This document shows, piece after piece, positions 1 through 6,266 of a stretch of DNA of 8,110 nucleotides (position 1 is its first letter; every line of letters begins with the position of its first letter). The DNA lies in contig CAITAM010000592.1 of the NCBI GenBank assembly GCA_903890265.1, positions 1 to 8,110 on the forward strand, given 5' to 3'. Source of the stretch: an uncultured Pseudomonadota bacterium. Lineage in GTDB: Bacteria; Pseudomonadota; Gammaproteobacteria; Steroidobacterales; Steroidobacteraceae. The position numbers were made by a program, and so were the translations under genes. The notes under the pieces are model-generated. The model had not been told where the DNA came from and made no database searches. It saw only the letters and a program-made list of their open reading frames with translations.

Positions 1-841
1 CGGAGTGCAGGCTGCCGGCCACCCGGGCCGACGCGCCCGGCGTCAGGTGAAAGACGTGTCCCGCGAACGGTTCGAGCAGGAGTTCGAGGGCACTGAACGC
101 GAGCATCGACAGAAAGATGAACGCGGTGAAACGGCGGGTCAGTGGTTCGCGCCAAACCGCGGCGAGTGCTTCACGGAAATCCACGGGATTCCCGGCGCCT
201 GGGCGGCGCGGTACGGTGGCGCCCCGAACCGACTCGATGCCGTACAGCCCGGCGGTCGCCAGCAGCAGAGCGACGCTCACCGCGCAGGCGGTCAGGGCGA
301 CGAGCCGCAGCGGTCCGTACGGATCCAGGAACTTGCCCATCAGGCCTGCGGTTACCGCGAAGCCGAAAATCATCATGATCCAAAGGACCGTCGCGGCAGC
401 CGCGCGTCGCGAGGGCGTCACCGATTTCGCCAGCAGTGCGAGTAGCGAGGTTCCCGCGGCGCCCACCCCGAGGCCGATGCCGGCGTAGGCTGCCGTGGCC
501 GCAATCAGCCCAGCCAGCGGGTGCACGCCAATGAGGGTCGTCGCCGCCGCCGCGCCGACCGTGCCGCCACCCAGCAGCGCAAGGCCACCGAGTATCCACG
601 GCGTGCGTCGGCCGCCTACGTCCGATCCGTGGCCCAGGCGTGGCCGCATCATCTGCACGAGGTAGTGGAGGGCAATCAAGAGCCCCGGTACGAAGGCGGG
701 TAACGCGTATTCGATGACCATGACGCGGTTAAGCGTCGAAATCGCGATCACGGTCATGGATCCCAGCGCCATCTGCACGAGACCCAACCGGACAATGCGG
801 CCCCAACCGAGTGGCGCCGCCGATCCGGGGGCAGAGGTCAT
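1..841 (-). CDS. PucC/Bch2-type MFS membrane protein (BCD family), 3' end outside window
   Basis: The first 280 codons of a gene running off the left edge; reading from an ATG at 841 meets no stop. The product is a hydrophobic multi-span protein of the PucC/LhaA/Bch2 family, MFS-like proteins implicated in assembly of light-harvesting complexes or bacteriochlorophyll handling in the cytoplasmic membrane. The family signature RPRLGHGSDVGGRRTPWI is at residues 67-84, after a first hydrophobic hairpin (about 15-60). More membrane segments lie near 85-103, 108-140, 148-170 and 178-200, followed by a charged cytoplasmic stretch (about 203-237) and a further span. The family is usually 420-480 residues, so about 60% is visible. 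The ATG overlaps the bchG stop (ATGA), suggesting translational coupling. Position next to bchG matches the gene called bch2 or orf428 in Rhodobacter, which lies between bchG and bchP; bchP may follow outside the window. Assignment to the family is firm; which paralogue (PucC, LhaA, Bch2) rests on context. Confidence 0.88.
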   Translation of the reverse strand, partial: MTSAPGSAAPLGWGRIVRLGLVQMALGSMTVIAISTLNRVMVIEYALPAFVPGLLIALHYLVQMMRPRLGHGSDVGGRRTPWILGGLALLGGGTVGAAAATTLIGVHPLAGLIAATAAYAGIGLGVGAAGTSLLALLAKSVTPSRRAAAATVLWIMMIFGFAVTAGLMGKFLDPYGPLRLVALTACAVSVALLLATAGLYGIESVRGATVPRRPGAGNPVDFREALAAVWREPLTRRFTAFIFLSMLAFSALELLLEPFAGHVFHLTPGASARVAGSLHS

Positions 842-1740
842 GCCAGAAGCCGCATCGCGAACGCAGCGGCCAGCATACCGAGGACGTAGAGCGTCACGCC
901 GGTCGCGTTGTACCAGGGCACGACATCCTTGGGACGCTCGTCGAGCAGCCGCTCCATGAGGAAGAGCTGCCCGAGCCAGAGCATGCCGACGACAGACGCC
1001 ATCAGCGGCGCTCCCCACAGGGCGAGCAGCCCGATGACGATCGCCTGCGGCACCGCCATGACAAAGCAGGCCATCGCCAGGGCATTGAACTCACCAAGCT
1101 TCACCGGCAGCGACGAGATGCCCATCTGGCGGTCACCGTCGACGGATTTGAAGTCGTTGAGCGTCATGATCCCGTGCGCGCCGATGCTGTAAAGGGCCGC
1201 GAGCGCCATGATCTTCGGGGAAGGCAGGGTCCCGCCGGCCATCACGGCAGCCCCCGTCACCCACGGCAGCCCCTCGTAGCAGAGGGCGACGGCACTGTTG
1301 CCCCACCAGCCATTGCGCTTGAGGCGAAACGGCGGCGCGCTGTACGCCCAGGCAAGCGCCATCCCGACGCAGGAAGCGGCAAGAACGGTCCGGCCGAGCT
1401 GCGCGGCAACCAGCAGCGAGAGGGCAGTCCACACGATCGCGACGTAGAATGCGCTCCGTCCCGGCAGGCGCCCGGACGGAATTGGCCGGTTGGGCTCGTT
1501 GATGGCATCGACGTGTCGGTCAAACCAGTCGTTGACGGCCTGGCTCGTGCCGCAGACCAGCGGCCCGGTCAGCGCGATGCCGCCGACGATCGCGGTCCAG
1601 CGGTTGGCGGAGCTGCCTGGGATCGATACCAGTCCGCACATGAATGCCCACATCGGTGGGAACCACGTGATCGGCTTGAGCAGCTCGAGGACCGCGGGCA
1701 TCCGCGGCGTGGTTTGTACGTAGGGTATTGCGCGTGCCAT
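838..1740 (-). CDS. bchG: Bacteriochlorophyll synthase (geranylgeranyl/phytyl transferase), UbiA family
   Basis: Encodes a 300-residue UbiA-superfamily prenyltransferase that esterifies bacteriochlorophyllide a with geranylgeranyl (or phytyl) diphosphate, the tail-adding step of bacteriochlorophyll a synthesis, in the cytoplasmic membrane. The first Asp-rich motif, NDWFDRHVDAINEPNRPIPS, is at residues 70-89. The second, with TLNDFKSVDGDRQMGISSLP, is at 193-212. Both supply Mg2+/diphosphate-binding aspartates, and the spacing and flanks are those of BchG/ChlG rather than UbiA or MenA. The N-terminal block LKPITWFPPMWAFMCG (21-36) is also typical. About eight or nine hydrophobic segments follow. 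Length matches the family (about 300). The ATG at 1740 has no Shine-Dalgarno sequence; an ATG at codon 14 is the only near alternative and would still keep all conserved blocks. The 3' end overlaps the downstream pucC-like gene by 4 bp. The 55-bp gap to ppsR holds its own promoter and operators, so it may be transcribed separately from ppsR. Confidence 0.96.
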   Translation of the reverse strand: MARAIPYVQTTPRMPAVLELLKPITWFPPMWAFMCGLVSIPGSSANRWTAIVGGIALTGPLVCGTSQAVNDWFDRHVDAINEPNRPIPSGRLPGRSAFYVAIVWTALSLLVAAQLGRTVLAASCVGMALAWAYSAPPFRLKRNGWWGNSAVALCYEGLPWVTGAAVMAGGTLPSPKIMALAALYSIGAHGIMTLNDFKSVDGDRQMGISSLPVKLGEFNALAMACFVMAVPQAIVIGLLALWGAPLMASVVGMLWLGQLFLMERLLDERPKDVVPWYNATGVTLYVLGMLAAAFAMRLLA

Positions 1741-1743
1741 GAG

Positions 1744-1787
1744 TGAAAACTAGACCTGACACGCAATACTGTCAACAAAAAATTACA
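1744..1787. promoter_or_regulatory. Paired PpsR/CrtJ-type operators upstream of bchG
   Basis: An exact TGT-N12-ACA palindrome, TGTCAACAAAAAATTACA, lies at 1770-1787. A one-mismatch copy, TGAAAACTAGACCTGACA, lies at 1744-1761. Exactly 8 bp separate them. PpsR and CrtJ are known to bind TGT-N12-ACA palindromes as tetramers, and pairs about 8 bp apart are described for regulated promoters such as bchC. The pair covers both the -35 and the -10 of the putative bchG promoter, so bound PpsR should block RNA polymerase. Binding itself is inferred. Confidence 0.75.
1747..1775 (-). promoter_or_regulatory. Putative sigma70-type promoter of bchG
   Basis: On the minus strand a perfect -35 TTGACA (1775-1770) is followed after 17 bp by a weak -10 TAGTTT (1752-1747). 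The predicted transcription start falls at or within a base or two of the bchG ATG (1740). Since no Shine-Dalgarno sequence is visible, the transcript may be leaderless. The -35 lies inside the exact PpsR palindrome and the -10 inside the degenerate one. The -35 is strong; the -10 matches only three of six consensus bases. Confidence 0.5.
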
Positions 1788-1795
1788 CTGCGTTT

Positions 1796-3235
1796 CTAGT
1801 GCTCCGCACCATGGCCGCTGTCATCCGCCGCGACCAGGTCCCCGAGCCCGTAACGGCGCAGTTTGGAGTACAGGCTCTGCCGGCTCAGTCCGAGTATTTC
1901 CGCGGCGGCGGCCCGATTGTCGCCGGTCAGTTCAAGTGCCGCCTCGATGCACAGGCGTTCGATCATGTCGCTCGAGTCGCGAACGAGCTCTTTGAGGGGG
2001 ACCCGCCCCACGAGCTCGGTGAGCTGCTCTACCGTGCGCGGGCGCTGGCGGCTGCTCGTCCGCTCGGTTCTGATGCGCTGGCTGACGTTGCGCACGGTGA
2101 ACCCGAGGCAGGGCAGCTCGCCATCCGGTACCGCGACGGCGCAGATTTCGACATCGATCGAACCGCCGTAATCGCCGCGCAGCTTCGTGGCAAACAGCCT
2201 GATCGACTGGTCGTCACGCAGGTGTGCTGTCAGCAGCGGGAAATCGACCCCGGCCCGACCGAGCCAGCGGTCCAGCGACTGACCGATCGCCTGCTCGGCG
2301 GTCGCGAGATCGATCATGTCGAGGAAGGCCCTGTTGGCGTATTCGATGCGCCCGTCCAGCGCCGTGACGACAAAGCCGTCGGGTCCGTGCTCGACGACTT
2401 CCAGTACGCGTGATTTGCGGCTCCCGGGCGAGCCGTTGACCGTGGCCGGATCGGCCGCCAGCCGAAGCAGCAGGAACGTCCTGTGCTCCTCGCGAAAGAC
2501 CGATACCGAGGCCCGCACGAGCGCACCCCCGGCTGCCCGGCGGACACGCGCGTCACTGGTGCGGCCTGCGGCACGTACGCCGGCGAACAGCGCCTCAAGG
2601 GCAACGCGGCTCGGGCCGTCGAACGCATCCAGAATCGGCCGTCCCACGAGGGCTTCGGCCTGTTCGTCGAGAAAGTGACAGGCGGCGGGATTCGCCTCGA
2701 CGGCTTTGTAAGTCGCTGCGTCGATGACAAGCACGGGTTCATCGGCGACCTGGAACAACAGCCGGTAGCGCGTGTTGGCGAGCCGCAGGCGGGCAAACTC
2801 CCGGTCCATGCCCTGCTGGGTGGCGAGCAGCCGCTGCTGAAGGTCGGTCATCGGCCGCAGGCTTCGACCCACGGCAACGATGCGACCCTTGGGACTCAGT
2901 CGCGTGGCGGAATACAGGATCGGCAGCGACTCGGGCTGCGTCGAGAGGTGGTTGACGTGCCGCCAGCGCGAGGACGAGTCGTTGTCTGCGTCCCGCACCA
3001 TTTCCACGACTTTCGGGCGGCTCTCGACGGTCACGGTGTCAAGCCACGGCTTGCCGATCCACCCGTCGCCGACCTCGTTGGCGATCTCGGCACTGCCGAA
3101 CGAGATATCGCGGATGATGAACGGTTCGGTCGGCGACACAATGAGAGCAACGTCAGCAGCGGAGGTGAGGACTTTTCCGGCGGTCATGGCGTCGAGATCG
3201 CCCAGCCATTTCTTCGCCGCAGTAAACGATTTCAC
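1796..3235 (-). CDS. ppsR: PpsR/CrtJ PAS-HTH photosynthesis repressor
   Basis: Encodes a 479-residue redox- and light-responsive repressor of photosynthesis genes. From the GTG at 3235: an N-terminal PAS-like domain (about 20-125), a Gln-containing helical linker (about 127-160), PAS1 (about 157-260), PAS2 (about 275-385) and a C-terminal Fis-type helix-turn-helix (about 415-468) with RAAAAEILGLSRQSLYSKLR at 441-460. R. sphaeroides PpsR is 464 residues. The start was chosen because the N-terminus KSFTAAKKWLGDLDA resembles the beginning of other PpsR proteins as I recall them; a TTG at 3274 would add 13 residues but has a GGAG only one base away. No strong Shine-Dalgarno sequence precedes the GTG. 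C429 in the HTH helix (LCIEAALELT) corresponds to R. sphaeroides C424. The position of C251 is an arginine (R258, FLLLRL). Other cysteines are C186, C365 and C376. It lies just downstream of ppaA, as in many purple bacteria, with a PpsR-type palindrome upstream. Confidence 0.95.
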   Translation of the reverse strand: MKSFTAAKKWLGDLDAMTAGKVLTSAADVALIVSPTEPFIIRDISFGSAEIANEVGDGWIGKPWLDTVTVESRPKVVEMVRDADNDSSSRWRHVNHLSTQPESLPILYSATRLSPKGRIVAVGRSLRPMTDLQQRLLATQQGMDREFARLRLANTRYRLLFQVADEPVLVIDAATYKAVEANPAACHFLDEQAEALVGRPILDAFDGPSRVALEALFAGVRAAGRTSDARVRRAAGGALVRASVSVFREEHRTFLLLRLAADPATVNGSPGSRKSRVLEVVEHGPDGFVVTALDGRIEYANRAFLDMIDLATAEQAIGQSLDRWLGRAGVDFPLLTAHLRDDQSIRLFATKLRGDYGGSIDVEICAVAVPDGELPCLGFTVRNVSQRIRTERTSSRQRPRTVEQLTELVGRVPLKELVRDSSDMIERLCIEAALELTGDNRAAAAEILGLSRQSLYSKLRRYGLGDLVAADDSGHGAEH

Positions 3236-3266
3236 AGGTAAGTCCGCCGCCTCAGCAAAATTCCAG

Positions 3267-3284
3267 TGTAACAAACTCCGTACA
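3267..3284. promoter_or_regulatory. Exact PpsR/CrtJ-type palindrome upstream of ppsR
   Basis: The sequence TGTAACAAACTCCGTACA is an exact TGT-N12-ACA motif, extended to TGTA/TACA. It lies in the ppaA-ppsR junction, 31 bp upstream of the preferred ppsR GTG (3235), and would overlap the alternative TTG start (3274). Its position suggests PpsR feedback on its own gene, either at a local promoter or as a roadblock to transcription from ppaA. I see no convincing -35/-10 pair around it, so the mode of action is open. Confidence 0.6.
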
Positions 3285-3297
3285 GTGCAGGTGTCAG

Positions 3298-4212
3298 CTA
3301 ACCGCGCGGTCCCGTGGCCGCAAGCGATTTGACCAGCTTCTGCGCGACCTGCACGGCGGACGGTCCGTCGATTGCCGTTGCGTCTGCGCCGACCTGGCGC
3401 GCGAGCTCGGGCTTCTGCAGGAAGATGGGGCCGCCGACCATCACGTAGACCGCGCGATTACGCGACGCGCGTCGTGTCGAGGCGATCCGTGAGGCGACGT
3501 GCTCAAGACGGCTTTCACTGCCAACGGCCAGACCCACGACCGAAAAGTGTTCATCACCGACGAGCTGCAGGTATTCCTCCGCGCTGTCGGGCTGTTCCAT
3601 CCAGACATCCCACCGGGCGCGGCGGAAGAATTCTCCAACCAGCTGCAGACCAAAAGTGTGCTGTTCGCCGAGCTCCGGCACCAAAAGCACGGTGCCACCG
3701 AGGCCGCGTGACGCGTCGTCGTCGGGGGCGTCAGTGCTCAGGTCCCGAACGATCGTCTGCAACCGGGCAAGGCCAAGCGAGACGGCGAAGAAATCCACGT
3801 CGTCCGTCTCCCACAGCGTGCCGAGGCGCCGGGCGGCGGGGGCGAGCAGATCGAGCAGGATGCTCTCCAGCGGCACTCCCTCGCGGCGGATCATGTCCAC
3901 GTAGACGCCGGCAACCTCGGACGTGTGCTGGAGCAGCAGCCGGGTCAGTTCCTCGACCGAGCCAGCCGAGGTCACGGCCGACGTCGCGCGTGCGGCCGCG
4001 GCGGTCGCCGGCACCGGTGCGCGGGTCATGAGAAGGCGCGGCACGATCTGCCCCTCGATCGTCCGCACGAGCGCCTCGCGGCGGCTTTGTCGCGTAACGA
4101 CTTTCGGGGTTTCCGGCCGCGGCACGCACGCCGCACCCGGCGCCGTGTCACCACTGGCATAGCTGGCCGCCGCGAGCAGCATCAGGCTGCGTTCTTCGTA
4201 TGACATCGGCAT
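3298..4212 (-). CDS. ppaA: PpaA/AerR cobalamin-binding antirepressor partner of PpsR
   Basis: Encodes 304 residues from the ATG at 4212. PpaA/AerR proteins bind cobalamin and modulate PpsR/CrtJ, linking photosynthesis gene expression to light and oxygen. After a low-complexity Ala/Pro/Thr stretch (about 60-85) comes a helical cap resembling MerR-type B12-binding modules (about 85-160), with LGTLWETDDVDFFAVSLG (W134) where B12 photoreceptors carry the Trp-containing motif. A Rossmann-like B12/SCHIC domain follows (about 173-300): GEQHTFG at 182-188 (H185, likely the cobalt ligand) stands in place of the usual DxHxxG, then VGLAVGSE, VGGP (259-262) and GADATAIDG (275-283). The ATG at 4212 is preferred because seven G residues lie 7 bases before it; a GTG at 4251 would add 13 residues and an ATG at 4206 would remove two. 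R. capsulatus AerR also exists in long and short forms. Position next to ppsR supports the call. Confidence 0.9.
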   Translation of the reverse strand: MPMSYEERSLMLLAAASYASGDTAPGAACVPRPETPKVVTRQSRREALVRTIEGQIVPRLLMTRAPVPATAAAARATSAVTSAGSVEELTRLLLQHTSEVAGVYVDMIRREGVPLESILLDLLAPAARRLGTLWETDDVDFFAVSLGLARLQTIVRDLSTDAPDDDASRGLGGTVLLVPELGEQHTFGLQLVGEFFRRARWDVWMEQPDSAEEYLQLVGDEHFSVVGLAVGSESRLEHVASRIASTRRASRNRAVYVMVGGPIFLQKPELARQVGADATAIDGPSAVQVAQKLVKSLAATGPRG

Positions 4213-4219
4213 CGGGCAT

Positions 4220-4226
4220 CCCCCCC
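4220..4226 (-). promoter_or_regulatory. G-tract ribosome binding site deciding the ppaA start
   Basis: Seven consecutive G residues on the minus strand end 7 bases before the ATG at 4212, a good Shine-Dalgarno position. They favour this ATG over the upstream GTG at 4251. A third ATG at 4219 directly follows the tract but is out of frame. Confidence 0.5.
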
Positions 4227-4360
4227 AAAGCGCTCCGCGGAGTGTCGTCACCGGCCACGGGTTCCCTAAAATCGCGCGCCCGTTGTCCAGGGCGGCGGCG
4301 TCTTTTCATCGTTACGGACTGGCGGCGGGCCTCCATGGGCCCAGAACATCCCTCCGCGGT

Positions 4361-4389
4361 TCGATAGTGTCAAGAAAAATATACGTCAA
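4361..4389 (-). promoter_or_regulatory. Putative ppaA promoter
   Basis: On the minus strand a -35-like TTGACG (4389-4384) is followed after 17 bp by TATCGA (4366-4361). The spacer is A/T-rich, in contrast to the G+C-rich surroundings. It would give a leader of about 140 nt before ppaA. It overlaps the PpsR-like palindromes. The match is moderate, and a TTGACA at 4376-4371 could serve a slightly different promoter. Confidence 0.35.
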
Positions 4390-4401
4390 GCGCGGTTGAC
4401 A
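4368..4401. promoter_or_regulatory. Two overlapping PpsR-like palindromes in the ppaA-bchF divergent region
   Basis: CGTCAAGCGCGGTTGACA (4384-4401) is a near-perfect inverted repeat with GTCAA/TTGAC arms, one base off TGT-N12-ACA. TGTCAAGAAAAATATACG (4368-4385) is also one base off. The two share 2 bp and a repeated GTCAAG at 4369-4374 and 4385-4390. The right-hand site includes the -35 of the putative bchF promoter and the left one sits over the putative ppaA promoter. Repression of both directions by PpsR is a reasonable inference. The rest of the gap (4213-4360) shows no other clear signal apart from the ppaA ribosome site. Confidence 0.55.
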
Positions 4402-4425
4402 CCCTGAGTCGGTCGGGACTAGGGT
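4396..4425 (+). promoter_or_regulatory. Putative bchFNBH operon promoter
   Basis: A perfect -35 TTGACA (4396-4401) is followed after 18 bp by a weak TAGGGT (4420-4425). The predicted start of transcription is about at the bchF ATG (4432). That conflicts with use of the AGGG at 4421-4424 as a ribosome site, so either the transcript is leaderless or another -10 is used. The -35 is part of a PpsR-like palindrome. Confidence 0.4.
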
Positions 4426-4431
4426 TGAGGC

Positions 4432-4980
4432 ATGGGCACCGCGCATACGAATCAGACCAACGCGCAGCAACGCAGTCAGCCGCCGGGGGTGCCGCTCTAC
4501 ACGCCGGAGCAGCGGCGCCGGCGCGATGCGACGAAGTGGACGCTGGTGCAGGGAATCCTGGCGCCGGTCCAGTTTCTGGTCTTTCTGTGCAGCGTGGCGC
4601 TGATTGCCCGCTACGTGATCTACGGCGTGGGCCTGCACGCGGCGACGGTATCCGTCGTCGTGAAGACCCTGGTGCTCTACGTGATCATGATTACGGGTGC
4701 TATTTGGGAGCGCGAGGTATTTGGCGTGTACCTCTTCGCGCGCGCCTTCTTCTGGGAAGACGTATTCAGTTTCGTCGTGCTCGCGCTTCACACGGCCTAC
4801 CTCGTGGCTGTGACGTACGGATGGCTTGGCGCCCGCGGACAGGTCGTGCTCGCACTCTCCGCCTATCTGGCCTACCTCGTCAATGCCACTCAGTTCGTCC
4901 TGAAGCTTCGCGCAGCGCGGCTTGTGCAGCGCAGCGAAACAAGCTTCGGCGACGGGCCGGCCCTGGGAGTCCCGACATGA
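4432..4980 (+). CDS. bchF: 3-vinyl bacteriochlorophyllide hydratase
   Basis: Encodes 182 residues, close to the usual family size. BchF adds water to the C3 vinyl group of (bacterio)chlorophyllide to give the 3-hydroxyethyl group, a step toward bacteriochlorophyll a, at the cytoplasmic membrane. The conserved start LYTPEQRRRRDATKWTLVQG is at residues 22-41. Then come VKTLVLY (77-83), GAIWEREVFG (89-98), FFWEDVFS (106-113) and LALHTAYL (117-124), all characteristic of the family. About four hydrophobic segments are visible (37-62, 72-92, 107-131, 137-158). The first about 20 residues are polar and variable. The ATG at 4432 is the only reasonable start, with AGGG seven bases before it. Its stop overlaps the bchN start (ATGA), and the bchF-bchN-bchB-bchH order matches that of Rhodobacter capsulatus. 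Confidence 0.95.
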   Translation: MGTAHTNQTNAQQRSQPPGVPLYTPEQRRRRDATKWTLVQGILAPVQFLVFLCSVALIARYVIYGVGLHAATVSVVVKTLVLYVIMITGAIWEREVFGVYLFARAFFWEDVFSFVVLALHTAYLVAVTYGWLGARGQVVLALSAYLAYLVNATQFVLKLRAARLVQRSETSFGDGPALGVPT

Positions 4981-6254
4981 GCGCCATGCCGGACAGAGGC
5001 TGTACGGAACAGGCCACGGCGGTGAAACTGGTGCGCAGCGCGCGCGGTCAGCGCGAGGTGTTCTGCGGCCTGACGGGAATAGTCTGGTTGCACCGCAAAA
5101 TCCAGGACGCGTTTTTCCTCGTGGTCGGCTCGCGGACCTGCGCCCACCTCATTCAGTCCGCGGCGGGGGTCATGATCTTCGCCGAGCCGCGCTTTGGCAC
5201 GGCCATCATCGACGAGCGTGATCTCGCGGGCCTAGCTGACGTGAATGACGAGCTGGATCGCGTGGTTGAGCAGCTGCTGTCGCGCCGGCCGGAGATCAAG
5301 CTGCTGTTCCTCGTGGGCTCCTGCCCGTCCGAAGTGATCAAGCTCGATCTCGGGCGTGCGGCCGCGCGCTTGTCACGCAGCTTCGAGCCCCGGGTGCGGA
5401 TCCGCCATTACTCCGGCAGCGGCATTGAAACCACGTTCACGCAGGGCGAGGATGCCTGCCTTGCGTCGCTCGTGCCGACGCTGGTCACGAGCGAGCGCCG
5501 CCAGCTGCTGATTGCGGGCTCGCTGCCGGACATCGTCGAGGACCAGTTCCGGCGGCTGTTCGCCGCGATGGGCCTCGACGCGGTAGCGTTCCTCCCGGCG
5601 CGCCGGGCCAACGAGTTCCCCGAGATCGGCCCGGGCACCGACGTGCTGCTGGCACAGCCCTTTCTGGCGGACACCGGCCGGGCGCTGACCGAGCGCGGTT
5701 GCCGACTCCTTACGGCGCCGTTTCCCTTTGGCGCCGAGGGCACGACCGCCTGGCTCAAGGCGGGCGCGAGCGCCTTCGGTATCGGGGAGGCGGCATTCGA
5801 CGACGCCACCCGGGATGCCCGCTCACGGGCCGAGGCGTCGGTCGCCCGCTACGCCCCCGAACTGAGCGGCAAGCGGGTCTTCTTCTTCCCCGACTCCCAG
5901 CTCGAAGTGCCGCTCGCCCGGTTTCTGAGTCGTGAACTCGGGATGGGCCTCGCCGAGGTCGGCACGCCCTTCCTGCACCGGAGCCACCTCGCGGCCGAGC
6001 TCGAGATGCTGCCCGCCGACACCGTGGTTGTGGAGGGGCAGGACGTCGAGGCACAGCTCGACCGCTGCCGGGCGGAGAAGCCGGACCTCACCGTCTGCGG
6101 GCTCGGTCTTGCCAACCCCCTGGAGGCGGAGGGCCTGACCACGAAGTGGTCCATCGAACTCGTGTTCTCCCCGGTGCACGGTTACGAGCAGGCCGGTGAC
6201 CTCGCGGAGCTCTTCGCCCGTCCGTTCGTCCGACGCCTTCGGCTTGCGGTCTAG
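4977..6254 (+). CDS. bchN: Light-independent protochlorophyllide reductase subunit N
   Basis: Encodes 425 residues. BchN pairs with BchB in the nitrogenase MoFe-like NB component of dark-operative protochlorophyllide oxidoreductase (DPOR), which receives electrons from the BchL Fe protein and reduces the C17-C18 bond of protochlorophyllide in the cytoplasm. C30, C55 and C116 are in the same spacing (25 and 61) as the R. capsulatus cluster ligands C26, C51 and C112, so the three N-side ligands of the [4Fe-4S] cluster are intact. Family blocks seen include FCGLTGIVWLHRKIQDAFFL (29-48), VGSRTCAHLIQSAAGV (50-65) and FLVGSCPSEVIKLDL (111-125). The reading frame stays open upstream through bchF, but the ATG at 4977 has GGGAG seven bases before it and starts at the expected place; an ATG three codons later is a minor alternative. 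It overlaps bchF by 4 bp and bchB follows after 12 bp. Confidence 0.97.
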   Translation: MSAMPDRGCTEQATAVKLVRSARGQREVFCGLTGIVWLHRKIQDAFFLVVGSRTCAHLIQSAAGVMIFAEPRFGTAIIDERDLAGLADVNDELDRVVEQLLSRRPEIKLLFLVGSCPSEVIKLDLGRAAARLSRSFEPRVRIRHYSGSGIETTFTQGEDACLASLVPTLVTSERRQLLIAGSLPDIVEDQFRRLFAAMGLDAVAFLPARRANEFPEIGPGTDVLLAQPFLADTGRALTERGCRLLTAPFPFGAEGTTAWLKAGASAFGIGEAAFDDATRDARSRAEASVARYAPELSGKRVFFFPDSQLEVPLARFLSRELGMGLAEVGTPFLHRSHLAAELEMLPADTVVVEGQDVEAQLDRCRAEKPDLTVCGLGLANPLEAEGLTTKWSIELVFSPVHGYEQAGDLAELFARPFVRRLRLAV

Positions 6255-6266
6255 CGGGGCTCACGC

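Noticed and set aside
811..1746. 311-codon plus-strand open frame opposite bchG
   Set aside because: It is antisense to a clearly conserved bchG, is rich in Arg/Gly/His/Asp with no recognisable domain, and is explained by G+C-rich third-position bias.
1741..1795. Possible intrinsic terminator after ppsR (run of T residues on the minus strand)
   Set aside because: The T-run at 1782-1777 is not preceded by a stable G+C-rich hairpin; the repeats there are better explained by the PpsR operators and bchG promoter.
4284..4301. Further TGT-N12-nnn PpsR half-site in the ppaA leader
   Set aside because: The second half is CGT rather than ACA, with no flanking symmetry; a lone TGT is expected by chance.
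4148..4336. 62-codon minus-strand open frame overlapping the ppaA start
   Set aside because: Starts in the ppaA leader and overlaps ppaA in another frame; Arg-rich composition and no recognisable feature. A leader peptide cannot be excluded, but nothing supports it.
4425..4976. In-frame upstream extension of bchN by 184 codons
   Set aside because: It is an out-of-frame reading of bchF; BchN begins at 4977 with a good ribosome site and the expected length.
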